59,071 nucleotides of DNA, from positions 1-59,071 of the forward strand of contig VGMY01000014.1 in the NCBI GenBank assembly GCA_016866255.1, in the 5' to 3' direction. The notes under the pieces are model-generated. The model saw only the letters and a program-made list of their open reading frames with translations, did not search any database and was not told the DNA's origin. Shown here piece after piece: positions 18,273-28,141 of this stretch (its first letter is position 1; each line of letters opens with the position of its first letter). Made by a program: the position numbers and the translations under genes. Source of the stretch: Bacteroidota bacterium. Lineage in GTDB: Bacteria > Bacteroidota > Bacteroidia > Flavobacteriales_D > Crocinitomicaceae.

Positions 18273-21200
18273 TTAATCCATGGATACATTTAAGCACAAT
18301 CCTTTTAATTCATGAAGGAGAACGTTAAAGGATTCGGGAATGCCCGGTTCGGGAATGATATCCCCTTTAACGATGGCCTCGTAAGCTTTTGCTCTTCCCA
18401 TGACATCATCGGACTTCACAGTAAGCAATTCTTGCAGAATATTAGCAGCACCGAAAGCTTCGATGGCCCATACCTCCATTTCTCCAAAGCGTTGACCACC
18501 AAATTGAGCTTTACCTCCGAGTGGTTGCTGTGTAATAAGCGAATAAGGTCCAATAGATCGAGCGTGCATTTTATCATCAACCATGTGCGATAATTTCAAC
18601 ATATAAATCACACCAACTGTTGCAGGTTGATCGAACATTTCTCCAGTACCTCCGTCTTGTAAATAAACTTTTCCGGACCTAGGTACTCCCGCTTGTTCGC
18701 AGTAAGCGTCGATTTCATCCGGGTGAGCGCCGTCAAAAATTGGCGTAGCAAATTTTAGCCCTAACTTTTCTCCTGCCCAACCGAGTACGGTTTCATAAAT
18801 TTGGCCGAGGTTCATCCGTGAAGGTACCCCAAGCGGATTTAGAACAATATCAACAGGTGTTCCATCGGCTAAAAAAGGCATGTCTTCTTGTCGGACGATG
18901 TTGGCAACAATTCCTTTGTTACCGTGTCTTCCTGCCATTTTATCTCCAACACGGAGTTTTCGTTTTTTGGCCACATAAACTTTCGCCAATTTCAAAATTC
19001 CGGCTGGTAGTTCGTCTCCAACGGAAACATGAAATTTTTTGCGCTTGTAGTTTCCGAGTAAATCGTTGGCGTTGATGTTAAAGTTGTGAAGGACCCTACT
19101 TACCATCTGGTTTACCTTATCATCCGCTGTCCAGTTCAAAGGATTTATTATGGTAAAGTCGAGAGCCATCACCGATTTAGCGGCAAACTTTGTTCCTTTC
19201 TTGATGAGCTCCTCTCGGAAGTTATTAAAGACACCTGCAGACTTTTGTTCTCCTAAAATAACCATCAGTTTTTCAACCAATTTTTCTTTTAGTTCACTGT
19301 AATCTTTATTGTATTCTGAATCAAGGGTATCAAGAATGGATTTGTCTTGAGATTTCGATTTACGGTCTTTGGTAGCACGTGCAAATAATCTTTTATCGAT
19401 CACTGTACCTCTCAACGCAGGCCCTGCCTTTAGTGAAGCATCTTTGACGTCGCCGGCCTTGTCTCCGAAGATGGCGCGCAATAAGCGCTCCTCAGGGGAT
19501 GGGTCAGTTTCGCCTTTGGGTGTTATTTTGCCGATTAAAATATCCCCTTCTCTGATTTCTGCTCCGATGCGTATTAGGCCATTCTCATCAAGGTCTTTCG
19601 TTGCCTCTTCGCTCACGTTGGGAATATCCGAAGTTAATTCTTCCATTCCGCGTTTTGTGTCCCTGACCTCCAACGAATATTCGTCGACATGAATGGAGGT
19701 AAAAACGTCGTCCCGAACAATTTTTTCAGAGATAACGATAGCGTCCTCAAAATTATATCCCTTCCACGGCATAAATGCCACCTTGAGATTTTGCCCGAGG
19801 GCTAATTCGCCATTTTGTGTTGCATAACCTTCGCACAGCACTTGACCTCTGATGACACGGTCTCCTTTAGAGACGATCGGTTTTAGGTTAATGCAGGTGC
19901 TCTGATTGGTTTTCGTAAACTTGATTAAGCGATAAGTCTTTACTTCGCTGTCGAAGGAAACCAATTTATCGTCATCATTCCAATCGTAACGAATGACTAT
20001 TTCATTTGCGTCAACGTATTCCACGACCCCATCGCCTTCGGCATTGATAAGAACCCTTGAATCTCGCGCTACCAACTCCTCAATTCCTGTTCCAACAATT
20101 GGCGAATGCGGTTTTAGAAGAGGAACCGCCTGACGCTGCATGTTCGATCCCATGAGGGCTCGGTTAGCATCATCGTGCTCAAGAAAAGGAATGGATGAGG
20201 CTGCAATCGAGGCAATTTGGTTGGCCCCAACATCCATCAATTGCAATTCTTTCGGACTTACCAACGGAAAATCTCCTTCGCACCGCGCTTTAACAACCTC
20301 GGAAAGAAAATTTCCTTTAGGATCCATTTTAGCATTTGCTTGGGCGATGGTTTTTCCATCCTCTTCCTCGGCAGCCAAATAAATGGGCTCACCGTTAAAA
20401 TCGACTTTTCCGTTTTCGATTTTCCGATAGGGGGTTTCAATGAATCCAAGTTTATTCACTTTGGCATAAACGCAAAGCGAAGAAATCAGACCAATGTTTG
20501 GGCCTTCTGGGGTTTCAATAGTACACAACCTTCCGTAGTGCGTGTAGTGTACGTCACGTACTTCGAAGCCTGCACGCTCTCGAGAAAGGCCGCCAGGTCC
20601 AAGGGCGGATAACCTTCTTTTATGGGTAACCTCAGCCAACGGATTCGTTTGATCCATGAATTGCGAAAGCTGATTTGTTCCGAAAAACGAATTTATTACG
20701 GAACTCAATGTTTTGGCGTTGATCAAATCAATGGGAGTAAATACTTCGTTATCGCGGACGTTCATCCGCTCACGAATCGTACGCGCCATTCTTGCTAGCC
20801 CCACTCCGAACTGCGCATACAGCTGTTCACCTACCGTTCTTACCCGTCTGTTCGATAAGTGGTCGATGTCGTCGATATCGGCCTTTGAATTGATTAATTC
20901 AATCAAATATTTGACAATTTGTATAATGTCTTCTTTAGTTAAAACTCGTGAACTTTCATCTGGATTAATTCCGAGTTTTTTGTTAATTCGATAACGCCCA
21001 ACCTCGCCTAAATCGTAGCGAGTGTCGGAGAAAAATAGTTTTTCAAAAACACCTTTTGCCGTTTCAAAGTCAGGAGCATCCGCATTTCTCAACTGGCGAT
21101 AAATATACTCTATGGCTTCTTTTTCTGAATTGGTAGAATCTTTTTGAAGCGTTTGGTAAATGATGGTGTAATCCGTTGAATTTGCGTTCTCCCGATGTAA

Positions 21201-22082
21201 AATCAAGGATTTGGCTCCGCAATCTAAAATTGCGTTTAAATGCTCTTCCCCAATGAGCAATTCTCGTTCAAGAATAACCTCGTTGCGTTCCATGGAAACT
21301 ACTTCTCCTGTGTCTTCATCCACAAAATCCTCAATCCATGTTTTTAATAGGCGAGCAGCAAGTCGTCGGCCAACTAATTTTTTAATGGTCGCCTTTGAAA
21401 TTTTCACCTCGTCTGCTAACCCAAAAATCTCTAAAATATCCTTATCGGATTCATAGCCCATAGCCCGGAAAAGGGTCGTTAAAGGCAACTTTTTCTTGCG
21501 ATCGATGTACGCATACATGACGCTGTTGATGTCCGTTGCGAATTCCATCCACGACCCTTTGAACGGAATAATTCGCGCAGAGTACAATTTAGTACCGTTG
21601 GCATGGCGGGAATGGCCAAAGAACACGCCCGGAGATCGGTGCAACTGAGAAACAATGACGCGTTCTGCTCCATTGACCACAAAAGAGCCCTTGGGGGTCA
21701 TGTAAGGAATGGTTCCTAAATAAACGTCTTGTACAATTGTCTCAAAATCCTCGTGATCAGGGTCGGTACAATATAATTTAAGTTTTGCTTTGAGGGGCAA
21801 ACTGTAGGTAAGCCCTCTGTCGATGCACTCCTGAATGGAGTAACGCGGCGGATCAATGAAATAATCCAGGAACTCAAGTACAAATTGGTTACGGGTGTCG
21901 GTGATGGGAAAATTTTCTGAAAAGACCTTGAAAAGTCCTTCACTTTCTCGATTTTCAGGAGTCGTTTCGAGCTGAAAAAACTCTTGGAATGATTTCAACT
22001 GAACCTCCAAAAAGTCAGGGTAATCGACTTTATTTGTACTGGAGGCAAAATTAATTCTTTTCAAATTTTTTTGAGTTGTCAA
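18273..22082 (-). CDS. rpoB: RNA polymerase subunit beta
   Basis: 1269 residues. Start codon is TTG at 22082 (reads [13 protein letters not shown]); no in-frame ATG exists nearby upstream and the N-terminal residues match the family. The rifampicin-binding region reads [18 protein letters not shown] then [10 protein letters not shown], with the usual drug-contact residues Q, D, H, R and S intact, so no resistance substitution is visible. The C-terminal [18 protein letters not shown] motif is present. Preceded by an attenuator-like hairpin after rplL. Confidence 0.97.
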   Translation of the reverse strand: MTTQKNLKRINFASSTNKVDYPDFLEVQLKSFQEFFQLETTPENRESEGLFKVFSENFPITDTRNQFVLEFLDYFIDPPRYSIQECIDRGLTYSLPLKAKLKLYCTDPDHEDFETIVQDVYLGTIPYMTPKGSFVVNGAERVIVSQLHRSPGVFFGHSRHANGTKLYSARIIPFKGSWMEFATDINSVMYAYIDRKKKLPLTTLFRAMGYESDKDILEIFGLADEVKISKATIKKLVGRRLAARLLKTWIEDFVDEDTGEVVSMERNEVILERELLIGEEHLNAILDCGAKSLILHRENANSTDYTIIYQTLQKDSTNSEKEAIEYIYRQLRNADAPDFETAKGVFEKLFFSDTRYDLGEVGRYRINKKLGINPDESSRVLTKEDIIQIVKYLIELINSKADIDDIDHLSNRRVRTVGEQLYAQFGVGLARMARTIRERMNVRDNEVFTPIDLINAKTLSSVINSFFGTNQLSQFMDQTNPLAEVTHKRRLSALGPGGLSRERAGFEVRDVHYTHYGRLCTIETPEGPNIGLISSLCVYAKVNKLGFIETPYRKIENGKVDFNGEPIYLAAEEEDGKTIAQANAKMDPKGNFLSEVVKARCEGDFPLVSPKELQLMDVGANQIASIAASSIPFLEHDDANRALMGSNMQRQAVPLLKPHSPIVGTGIEELVARDSRVLINAEGDGVVEYVDANEIVIRYDWNDDDKLVSFDSEVKTYRLIKFTKTNQSTCINLKPIVSKGDRVIRGQVLCEGYATQNGELALGQNLKVAFMPWKGYNFEDAIVISEKIVRDDVFTSIHVDEYSLEVRDTKRGMEELTSDIPNVSEEATKDLDENGLIRIGAEIREGDILIGKITPKGETDPSPEERLLRAIFGDKAGDVKDASLKAGPALRGTVIDKRLFARATKDRKSKSQDKSILDTLDSEYNKDYSELKEKLVEKLMVILGEQKSAGVFNNFREELIKKGTKFAAKSVMALDFTIINPLNWTADDKVNQMVSRVLHNFNINANDLLGNYKRKKFHVSVGDELPAGILKLAKVYVAKKRKLRVGDKMAGRHGNKGIVANIVRQEDMPFLADGTPVDIVLNPLGVPSRMNLGQIYETVLGWAGEKLGLKFATPIFDGAHPDEIDAYCEQAGVPRSGKVYLQDGGTGEMFDQPATVGVIYMLKLSHMVDDKMHARSIGPYSLITQQPLGGKAQFGGQRFGEMEVWAIEAFGAANILQELLTVKSDDVMGRAKAYEAIVKGDIIPEPGIPESFNVLLHELKGLCLNVSMD

Positions 22083-22123
22083 GGGGTGTGATATTAAATG
22101 TGTTTAAAATAAAACCTACAAAA

Positions 22124-22162
22124 ACAGGATAAGGCCCCCGATAAATCGGTTGCCTTTCCTGT
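22124..22162 (-). terminator. Attenuator-like hairpin between rplL and rpoB
   Basis: On the minus strand ACAGGAAAGGC pairs with GCCTTATCCTGT (one bulge), enclosing a smaller CGAT/ATCG stem, followed by TTTTG. This lies in the 95-bp rplL-rpoB gap, the position of the known partial terminator in E. coli that lowers rpoBC relative to ribosomal protein expression. The short U-run suggests partial rather than complete termination. Confidence 0.6.
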
Positions 22163-22177
22163 GCTAAAACCAAAAAA

Positions 22178-22564
22178 TTACTTAACTTCAACTTCAGCTC
22201 CTGCTTCTTCAAGAGTCTTTTTCAAACCTTCAGCCTCATCCTTAGATACAGCTTCTTTAAGGTTAGATGGAGCTGCGTCAACTAAATCTTTTGCTTCTTT
22301 AAGTCCAAGACCTGTTAACTCTTTAACTAGTTTAACAACCGCTAACTTATTGGGTCCTGCTGCTTTCAAAGAAACATTGAATTCCGTTTGTTCTTCACCT
22401 TTTGCCTCACCCCCACCAGCAACTGGGCCTCCACCTGCTACCATAACAGGAGCAGCAGCGGCGGGCTCGATTCCGTATTCTTCTTTTAAAATTGTAGCCA
22501 ATTCGTTAACTTCTTTTACCGTAAGATTGACTAGGGTTTCTGCGATTTGCTTTAATTCAGCCAT
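22178..22564 (-). CDS. rplL: 50S ribosomal protein L7/L12
   Basis: 128 residues: N-terminal dimerisation helices ([19 protein letters not shown]), an Ala/Gly-rich hinge (about 34-58), and the C-terminal factor-binding domain with [16 protein letters not shown]. Multi-copy stalk protein binding L10. 27 bp after rplJ. Confidence 0.98.
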   Translation of the reverse strand: MAELKQIAETLVNLTVKEVNELATILKEEYGIEPAAAAPVMVAGGGPVAGGGEAKGEEQTEFNVSLKAAGPNKLAVVKLVKELTGLGLKEAKDLVDAAPSNLKEAVSKDEAEGLKKTLEEAGAEVEVK

Positions 22565-22591
22565 TTTTATTTATTATTTAAAACGTTAATA

Positions 22592-23110
22592 TTATCTCTC
22601 TTCGAGGGTTTTTAAAACTCCCGCTATTTTCGCACCAGCGCTTTTCAGTCCTGAAACCACATTTTTGGCAGGACTTTGAAGAAGACCTATAATTTCACCA
22701 ATTAGTTCATCTTTCGACTTCATGAATTCCAAGGTAACCAGCTGATTATCTCCAATAAAAATAGCTTCTTCCACATAAGCGCCTTTCAAAATTGGCTTGG
22801 TGTTTTTCTTTCTAAATTCCTGGATTAATCTAGCCGGGGCGTTAGCCTCCTGGCTAATCATGATGGACGTAGAACCTTTCAGCAACCCAACAAGTTCGCC
22901 ATAGTTACGGCCTTGAACGCGGTCCATCGCTTTTTTCAACAAGGCGTTTTTAACCACCTTTAAGGATATTTGCGTTTGAAAACAACGTCTTCGCAAGGCG
23001 TTCACGGATTCTACTGTTAAGTCTGCTGTATCGGTTAAATAGAGGACATTCGCTGTTGATAATTCAGCGGCCAAATCATCAATGTATTGTGCTTTTTCTT
23101 CTTTCTTCAT
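22592..23110 (-). CDS. rplJ: 50S ribosomal protein L10
   Basis: 172 residues, usual length. Stalk base protein that carries L7/L12 dimers; rRNA-binding N-terminal domain (VLYLTDTADLTVESVNALRR; VVKNALLKKAM) and C-terminal helix for L12. In other bacteria the L10-L12 complex represses its own operon. Starts 10 bp after the rplA stop. Confidence 0.96.
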   Translation of the reverse strand: MKKEEKAQYIDDLAAELSTANVLYLTDTADLTVESVNALRRRCFQTQISLKVVKNALLKKAMDRVQGRNYGELVGLLKGSTSIMISQEANAPARLIQEFRKKNTKPILKGAYVEEAIFIGDNQLVTLEFMKSKDELIGEIIGLLQSPAKNVVSGLKSAGAKIAGVLKTLEER

Positions 23111-23120
23111 ACTTTAGATT

Positions 23121-23816
23121 TTAAGCAATTACTGATTTGGTATCAATTTGAATTCCGGCGCTCATGGTAGAACTTATGGCAATGCTCTTTATGTAGGTTC
23201 CTTTTGATGCTGAGGGCTTTAAACGAACTAAAGTTTGTAATAATTCGTTTGCGTTGTCTTTGAGCTTGGAGCCGTCGAAACTAACTTTGCCAACAGCGGA
23301 ATGTACAATTCCGTATTTATCCACCTTAAAATCAATTTTTCCAGCCTTTATCTCTAAAACTGCTTTTCCTACATCGGTAGTTACCGTTCCGGTTTTTGGA
23401 TTTGGCATTAAACCTCTAGGACCTAAAACACGTCCTAAAGCTCCAACCTTACCCATGACCGAGGGCATGGTAATAATCACATCAACGTCTGTCCAACCTT
23501 CCTTAATTTTCGCGATGTAGTCGTCCAAACCCACGAAATCAGCACCCGCAGACTTGGCCTCTTCTTCCTTATCAGGAGTACAGAGTACTAAAACCCGCTT
23601 GTCTTTTCCAGTTCCGTGAGGAAGAGCAACGGTTCCACGAACCATTTGATTCGCTTTTCGAGGGTCGACACCCAGACGAACAGCGATATCAACGGAAGCA
23701 TCAAACTTAGTTGTTGAGATTACTTTTACTAAATCGCAAGCCTCTGCAAGCGGATAGGTCTTTGCTAAATCTACTTTAGACAAGACCTCTTTTCTTTTTT
23801 TAGAAATTCTTTTCAT
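23121..23816 (-). CDS. rplA: 50S ribosomal protein L1
   Basis: 231 residues. Diagnostic [15 protein letters not shown] in the middle domain and the two-domain L1 layout. Binds 23S rRNA at the L1 stalk, and in other bacteria its own rplKA mRNA. 11 bp after rplK. Confidence 0.98.
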   Translation of the reverse strand: MKRISKKRKEVLSKVDLAKTYPLAEACDLVKVISTTKFDASVDIAVRLGVDPRKANQMVRGTVALPHGTGKDKRVLVLCTPDKEEEAKSAGADFVGLDDYIAKIKEGWTDVDVIITMPSVMGKVGALGRVLGPRGLMPNPKTGTVTTDVGKAVLEIKAGKIDFKVDKYGIVHSAVGKVSFDGSKLKDNANELLQTLVRLKPSASKGTYIKSIAISSTMSAGIQIDTKSVIA

Positions 23817-23827
23817 GTCGTTTCGAT

Positions 23828-24271
23828 TTATTTTTTAGGAGCAGAGCCCCCTTTTACATTAACCCCCATGCTACGTGCAGTCCCTGCCACCATCGACATT
23901 GCGGCATCCACCGTAAAACAGTTCAAATCCGGTAATTTATCCTCAGCAATAACCCGAACTTGGTCCCAAGATATGGTTCCTACTTTCGATTTATTGGGCT
24001 CCGCGGATCCTTTTTTGATTCTTGTTTGCTCGATGATTTGTACCGCTGCAGGAGCCGTCTTAAGAATAAAATCAAACGACTTGTCTGCATACACCGTAAT
24101 TACCACCGGAACAACTTTTCCTGTTTTATCTTGGGTTCTTGCATTAAACTGTTTGCAGAACTCCATGATGTTAACCCCTTTTGCCCCAAGTGCGGGACCA
24201 ATGGGCGGCGAAGGGTTCGCCGCACCACCTTTGATTTGCAATTTAATCAAAGCTGCTACTTCTTTAGCCAT
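23828..24271 (-). CDS. rplK: 50S ribosomal protein L11
   Basis: 147 residues. [20 protein letters not shown] is the conserved N-terminus of L11; C-terminal rRNA-binding domain has [13 protein letters not shown]. Part of the GTPase-associated centre. An 81-bp gap separates it from nusG and contains two -7-like octamers on the minus strand (24277-24284 TAAATTTG, 24291-24298 TATGTTTG), so an internal promoter is possible but lacks a -33 match. Confidence 0.97.
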   Translation of the reverse strand: MAKEVAALIKLQIKGGAANPSPPIGPALGAKGVNIMEFCKQFNARTQDKTGKVVPVVITVYADKSFDFILKTAPAAVQIIEQTRIKKGSAEPNKSKVGTISWDQVRVIAEDKLPDLNCFTVDAAMSMVAGTARSMGVNVKGGSAPKK

Positions 24272-24352
24272 CTATTCAAATTTATGTAGTCAAACATAAG
24301 TACTCGCGGGAAGCTTTGTTCGCTTTCGTTACTCCTACGGTTAATACACTCT

Positions 24353-24904
24353 TTAATTTTCTTTCTCCACTTGCATGTAACTCAGTTCAAGCAAGTTTTT
24401 TCTTCCAAAAATCTTCACCATCACTTTCAACTTTTTCTTTTCTTCGTTGATATCATCAATGACTCCGCTGAAATTATTGAAAGGTCCGTCAATTACCTTA
24501 ACTGACTCACCAACCACGAATGGAATGCGCAGTTCCTCTTCGTTTTCAGTAAGTTCGTCCACTTTTCCTAAAATTCTATTTACTTCTGCCATACGCATTG
24601 GCACAGGGGCTCCGCCTTTCACCGCACCTAAGAACCCTATAACATTTGGGATATTCTTAATGATGTGCGGGACTTCCCCGACCAAATCAGCTTCGATTAA
24701 CACATATCCCGGCAAATACGTTTTTTCTTTGTTAACTTTCTTACCGTTACGAATTTGAAATACTTTTTCTGTTGGGATCAAAATTTGTGCAACAAAGTCA
24801 TTTAAACGTTGACGTGTTATCTCCAACTCAAGCAATTCTTTTACCTTTTTCTCCTTGCCACTGATCGCACGGACAACATACCATTTTTTTGCAACGACTG
24901 ACAT
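24353..24904 (-). CDS. nusG: Transcription termination/antitermination protein NusG
   Basis: 183 residues. N-terminal NGN domain (KKWYVVRAISGKEKKV; LPGYVLIEADL) and C-terminal KOW domain (GESVKVIDGPFNNFSGVI). Binds RNA polymerase and couples it to Rho or ribosomes. Starts 13 bp after secE. Confidence 0.97.
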   Translation of the reverse strand: MSVVAKKWYVVRAISGKEKKVKELLELEITRQRLNDFVAQILIPTEKVFQIRNGKKVNKEKTYLPGYVLIEADLVGEVPHIIKNIPNVIGFLGAVKGGAPVPMRMAEVNRILGKVDELTENEEELRIPFVVGESVKVIDGPFNNFSGVIDDINEEKKKLKVMVKIFGRKNLLELSYMQVEKEN

Positions 24905-24917
24905 CAGCTTCTTTGAC

Positions 24918-25133
24918 TTAATATATAAAACCTAGTAAACCTCTCCACACATCTCCTGGTTTACCTGAAATTCCAAAAACGTAATCCATTAAAAAAATCA
25001 CCAACGAAAAAATTACAATGGATACAAGAACAATGATCGTATTGTTCTGCAACTCTTTCCAAGTTGGCCAGGTAACGTTGTTGACCATCTCAGAATACGT
25101 ATCTATAATGTAGGTTCTTACTGTTTGAAACAC
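24918..25133 (-). CDS. secE: Preprotein translocase subunit SecE
   Basis: 71 residues, one transmembrane segment (about 32-52), preceded by the conserved VTWPTWKEL cytosolic amphipathic region. Start is GTG at 25133; the next ATG (16 codons in) would lose part of the conserved N-terminal helix. Begins 20 bp after the tRNA-Trp 3' end, in the classic secE-nusG pair. Confidence 0.94.
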   Translation of the reverse strand: MFQTVRTYIIDTYSEMVNNVTWPTWKELQNNTIIVLVSIVIFSLVIFLMDYVFGISGKPGDVWRGLLGFIY

Positions 25134-25153
25134 AATTTATCACTTTACTTTTG

Positions 25154-25226
25154 CACGGGCGGTAGGATTCGAACCCACGACCAATGGTTTTGGAGACCAC
25201 TACTCTACCAGCTGAGCTACGCCCGT
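25154..25226 (-). tRNA. tRNA-Trp (anticodon CCA)
   Basis: 73-nt cloverleaf: acceptor ACGGGCG/CGCCCGT, D arm GCTC..GAGT, anticodon stem GTGGT/ACCAT with loop CTCCAAA (anticodon CCA), T arm with TTCGAAT, discriminator G. CCA end not encoded. Lies between tuf and secE. Confidence 0.97.
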
Positions 25227-25232
25227 TTAACA

Positions 25233-25258
25233 AGAGGAGGCGATTTTGCACCCCCTCT
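25233..25258 (-). other. Hairpin between tuf and tRNA-Trp
   Basis: Arms AGAGGAGG and CCCCCTCT pair with one mismatch around a 10-nt loop. No U-tract follows on the minus strand, so it is more likely an RNA-processing structure freeing the tRNA 5' end than a terminator. Confidence 0.35.
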
Positions 25259-25284
25259 ATTAAACTTATTTATAACTCTGCTGA

Positions 25285-26472
25285 TTAACCAACAATCTCT
25301 GTTACTTGGCCCGCACCAACGGTTCTACCACCTTCACGAATCGCGAAACGAAGCCCCTTATCCATGGCAACAGGAACAATCAACTTGACATTAATGGAAA
25401 CATTGTCCCCCGGCATGACCATTTCACGACCATCCGTTAAACTAATCTCTCCGGTAACGTCCGTCGTTCTAAAATAGAATTGCGGACGATATTTGTTTTG
25501 AAAAGGAGTGTGGCGACCGCCTTCTTCTTTTTTCAAAACGTAAATTTCTGCTTTGAAATCTTGGTAAGGCTTAGTTGAACCCGGCTTGCAGATAACCATT
25601 CCACGACGAATTTGCGTTTTCTCAATTCCTCTCAACAACAAACCAACGTTATCACCTGCTTCTCCTCTGTCAAGAATTTTACGGAACATTTCTACCCCAG
25701 TAACCGTAGAGTTCAGCTTAGCGTCACCCATTCCAAGGATATCGACTGTTTCACCTGAATTAATAACTCCGGTCTCAATACGACCCGTAGCAACTGTACC
25801 CCTTCCGGTAATTGTAAATACGTCTTCAATTGGCATTAAAAACGGCTTATCTCTATCTCGAGGAGGAAGTTCGATGTAGGTGTCAACAGCGTCCATTAAG
25901 GATTCTACCGTCGCAACCCACTTAGGATCACCATTCAATGCTCCCAATGCAGAACCTTGAATAACTGGCGCGCCGTCCCCGTCATATTTGTAAAAAGTCA
26001 ATAACTCACGTACTTCCATTTCGACCAACTCCAAAAGTTCAGGGTCGTCTACCATGTCCACTTTGTTCATGAAAACCACCATACGAGGAACACCGACCTG
26101 GCGACCAAGTAGGATGTGCTCTCGGGTTTGTGGCATAGGCCCGTCAGTAGCAGCTACTACTAATATAGCTCCATCCATCTGAGCCGCTCCCGTAACCATG
26201 TTTTTCACATAGTCAGCGTGACCCGGACAATCGACGTGCGCATAGTGACGAACTGCTGTTTCATATTCAATGTGTGAGGTATTGATTGTGATACCTCTTT
26301 CTTTTTCCTCGGGCGCGTTGTCAATTGAAGAGAAATCTCTTGCTTGAGCAAGACCTTTGGATGCTAACACGCTTGAAATTGCAGCGGTAAGCGTAGTTTT
26401 GCCGTGGTCAACGTGCCCAATGGTACCAATGTTGACGTGCGGTTTCGAACGATCGAAATTTTCCTTAGCCAT
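25285..26472 (-). CDS. tuf: Translation elongation factor Tu
   Basis: 395 residues. G1 GHVDHGKTT, switch region [13 protein letters not shown]3 [10 protein letters not shown]4 NKVDMVDD, G5 SALGAL, then domains 2 and 3 ending [15 protein letters not shown]. Delivers aminoacyl-tRNA to the ribosome. Follows four tRNA genes; a strong terminator-like hairpin (26527-26542) lies between the last tRNA and tuf, so expression needs read-through or a promoter I cannot recognise. Confidence 0.98.
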   Translation of the reverse strand: MAKENFDRSKPHVNIGTIGHVDHGKTTLTAAISSVLASKGLAQARDFSSIDNAPEEKERGITINTSHIEYETAVRHYAHVDCPGHADYVKNMVTGAAQMDGAILVVAATDGPMPQTREHILLGRQVGVPRMVVFMNKVDMVDDPELLELVEMEVRELLTFYKYDGDGAPVIQGSALGALNGDPKWVATVESLMDAVDTYIELPPRDRDKPFLMPIEDVFTITGRGTVATGRIETGVINSGETVDILGMGDAKLNSTVTGVEMFRKILDRGEAGDNVGLLLRGIEKTQIRRGMVICKPGSTKPYQDFKAEIYVLKKEEGGRHTPFQNKYRPQFYFRTTDVTGEISLTDGREMVMPGDNVSINVKLIVPVAMDKGLRFAIREGGRTVGAGQVTEIVG

Positions 26473-26526
26473 TTTACTTATTTATTACTTAGTTAATACT
26501 ATTTTAAATCCAAAAACAAAAAAAAC

Positions 26527-26542
26527 GCCTGCTTGTTCAGGC
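26527..26542 (-). terminator. Terminator-like hairpin between tRNA-Thr(GGT) and tuf
   Basis: GCCTG-6-CAGGC stem directly after the tRNA 3' end, followed on the minus strand by G and a run TTTTTTTT-G-TTTTT. The stem is short, but the U-tract is the strongest in the window. Confidence 0.6.
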
Positions 26543-26546
26543 TTAG

Positions 26547-26618
26547 AGCCAATGACGAGATTTGAACTCGTGACCTCTTCCTTACCAAGGAAGCGCTCTA
26601 CCCCTGAGCTACACCGGC
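26547..26618 (-). tRNA. tRNA-Thr (anticodon GGT)
   Basis: 72 nt. Acceptor GCCGGTG/CATTGGC (two G-U pairs), anticodon stem CTTCC/GGAAG with loop TTGGTAA (anticodon GGT), T loop TTCAAAT, discriminator T. Confidence 0.96.
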
Positions 26619-26625
26619 ACAGTTG

Positions 26626-26698
26626 AGCGGGAGACGAGGTTCGAACTCGCGACATTCAGCTTGGAAGGCTGACGCTCTACCAACTGAGCTACTCCCGC
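26626..26698 (-). tRNA. tRNA-Gly (anticodon TCC)
   Basis: 73 nt. Acceptor GCGGGAG/CTCCCGC, anticodon stem TCAGC/GCTGA with loop CTTCCAA (anticodon TCC), T loop TTCGAAC. Confidence 0.97.
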
Positions 26699-26718
26699 TT
26701 AAAACAATAACGCCTACG

Positions 26719-26801
26719 TGGGGAGAGCAGGATTCGAACCTGCGAAGGTATGAACCAACAGATTTACAGTCTGTCCTCGTTGGCCGCTTGAGTATCTCCC
26801 C
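26719..26801 (-). tRNA. tRNA-Tyr (anticodon GTA)
   Basis: 83-nt class II tRNA with long variable arm. Acceptor GGGGAGA/TCTCCCC, anticodon loop CTGTAAA (anticodon GTA), T loop TTCGAAT, discriminator A. Confidence 0.97.
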
Positions 26802-26810
26802 AACATTACG

Positions 26811-26884
26811 AGCCGATGGAGGGATTCGAACCCCCGACCAGCTGATTACAAATCAGCTGCTCTGGCCAACTGAGCTACATCGGC
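26811..26884 (-). tRNA. tRNA-Thr (anticodon TGT)
   Basis: 74 nt. Acceptor GCCGATG/CATCGGC, anticodon stem GCTGA/TCAGC with loop TTTGTAA (anticodon TGT), T loop TTCGAAT. First gene of the tRNA-tuf run, preceded by a near-consensus promoter. Confidence 0.97.
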
Positions 26885-26930
26885 GAATGTTGGTAACAAT
26901 AAAAAAAGAACACTCGAGTTTTTCGGACTG

Positions 26931-26960
26931 CAAAGGTACATTTTTTTTCGATTGCACAAA
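26931..26960 (-). promoter_or_regulatory. Bacteroidota-type promoter of the tRNA-tuf-secE-rpl-rpo run
   Basis: Minus strand TTTG (26957-26960), 18-nt A-rich spacer, TACCTTTG (26931-26938). Both elements match the Bacteroides sigma-AB consensus TTTG-N19-21-TAnnTTTG, with the spacer one base short. About 40 bp lie between the -7 element and the first tRNA. This is the best promoter in the window. Confidence 0.8.
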
Positions 26961-27010
26961 ATATTTCCGCGTTTTTTTCGCCATTGCTTCCTGTCCGTTT
27001 CACGAATGTT

Positions 27011-27018
27011 TAATTTTG
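27011..27018 (+). promoter_or_regulatory. Candidate -7 element (TAATTTTG) of the GT4-type gene
   Basis: Exact TAnnTTTG match ending 10 bp before the ATG at 27029, implying a very short leader. The nearest TTG upstream is 24 bp away, longer than the usual spacer. Confidence 0.4.
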
Positions 27019-27028
27019 GAATTAATTC

Positions 27029-28141
27029 ATGAAAACCATCTTTTTTTGCGTTAGCTCAGATGTCGTGACCGATCAGAGGGTTTTGAGGCACTGCAATACA
27101 TTAACCAATCTCGGGTATTCCGTAACTGTTGTTGCTCGAAAAACTTCAGCGAGCTTAGATGTCCCTGCGCTGGCTTTCCGCGTGAAACGCTTTACCATGC
27201 TGTTTGAATCGGGGCCCCTTTTCTATTTGTTTTTCAATCTCCGTTTATTTTTTTACCTGTTATTTCAGCCAAAAGCCATGCTGTGGGCGAACGATTTAGA
27301 TACGCTTGTACCCTGCGTCGCAGTTAAAAAGATCAAACGACAAACGTTGGTGTTCGATGCGCACGAACTTTTTACAGAAGTGCCTGAATTGGTTGGTAAA
27401 CCTCTCAAAAAACATATTTGGACTAAGGTAGAAAGCATTTTTGTTCCCAAAGCCGACCATCACATTACGGTCAACCAATCCCTCGCAGACAAATTTCGAG
27501 AGCGCTACAACCTTCACTTCCAAGTCATTCGTAATACCCCCCCGCGATTCACTCCAACCCTGGCCCTCTCGAAAAGGGACCACGGAATTTCAGAGGATGC
27601 CTTGATTTGCATACTTCAAGGCTCGGGACTAAACGCGGGAAGAGGCTTAATTGAGACCGTTCAGGCAGTATGCCTTGTTGAGGATGTTGTGTTGCTGGTA
27701 ATTGGCTCTGGCACCGCATTGGAAGAGGCAAGAAGCCTCAGCAGTTCGTTGAATCTCGAGGATCGAATACGATTCATTCCACGGTTGCCTTATCACGAAA
27801 TGATGGCCTACACCCAAATCGCAGATGTTGGATTAGCCTTTGATACGCACCCCTGTTTAAATTTTCAACTGGCTTTGCCCAACAAAATTTTCGACTATTT
27901 TCAGGCAGGCATTGCCGTGTTATGCGGTCCGCAGCCCGAAATTAGCAAACTTGTCATTCATCACGCATGCGGAAAGGTTATGGAAAAAATTACGCCCGAA
28001 ATCATTGCGGAGAACCTTCGGTCCTTTCAATCGAATCCGTCGGAATTAGCAACTATGAAAGAAAAAAGTTATCAGGCCTCTGCTACAGAAAATTGGAATA
28101 TTGAAGAAACAAACCTCATCGATCTAACAAAAAAATTCTAG
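27029..28141 (+). CDS. GT4-type glycosyltransferase
   Basis: 370 residues with the GT-B two-Rossmann layout. N-terminal half begins KTIFFCVSSDVVTDQRVLRH and includes FDAHELFTEVPEL; hydrophobic stretch about 64-86 may be a membrane-associating segment. C-terminal half has LQGSGLNAGRGLIETVQA and PNKIFDYFQAGIAVLCG, corresponding to the nucleotide-sugar site of GT4 enzymes. Probably acts on envelope polysaccharide or lipid-linked sugars; donor and acceptor cannot be told. Convergent with the GT2 gene; the two stop codons share the palindrome CTAG at 28138-28141. Confidence 0.85.
   Translation: MKTIFFCVSSDVVTDQRVLRHCNTLTNLGYSVTVVARKTSASLDVPALAFRVKRFTMLFESGPLFYLFFNLRLFFYLLFQPKAMLWANDLDTLVPCVAVKKIKRQTLVFDAHELFTEVPELVGKPLKKHIWTKVESIFVPKADHHITVNQSLADKFRERYNLHFQVIRNTPPRFTPTLALSKRDHGISEDALICILQGSGLNAGRGLIETVQAVCLVEDVVLLVIGSGTALEEARSLSSSLNLEDRIRFIPRLPYHEMMAYTQIADVGLAFDTHPCLNFQLALPNKIFDYFQAGIAVLCGPQPEISKLVIHHACGKVMEKITPEIIAENLRSFQSNPSELATMKEKSYQASATENWNIEETNLIDLTKKF

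Noticed and set aside
20640..20760. Rifampicin-resistance substitutions in rpoB
   Set aside because: All usual contact residues are wild type.
22161..22589. 142-codon open frame antisense to rplL
   Set aside because: Low-complexity Ser/Ala/Pro product mirrors the rplL codon pattern; no independent features.
25146..25153. Exact TACTTTTG on the plus strand beside tRNA-Trp
   Set aside because: It points away from the tRNA and secE genes, and no plus-strand gene follows.
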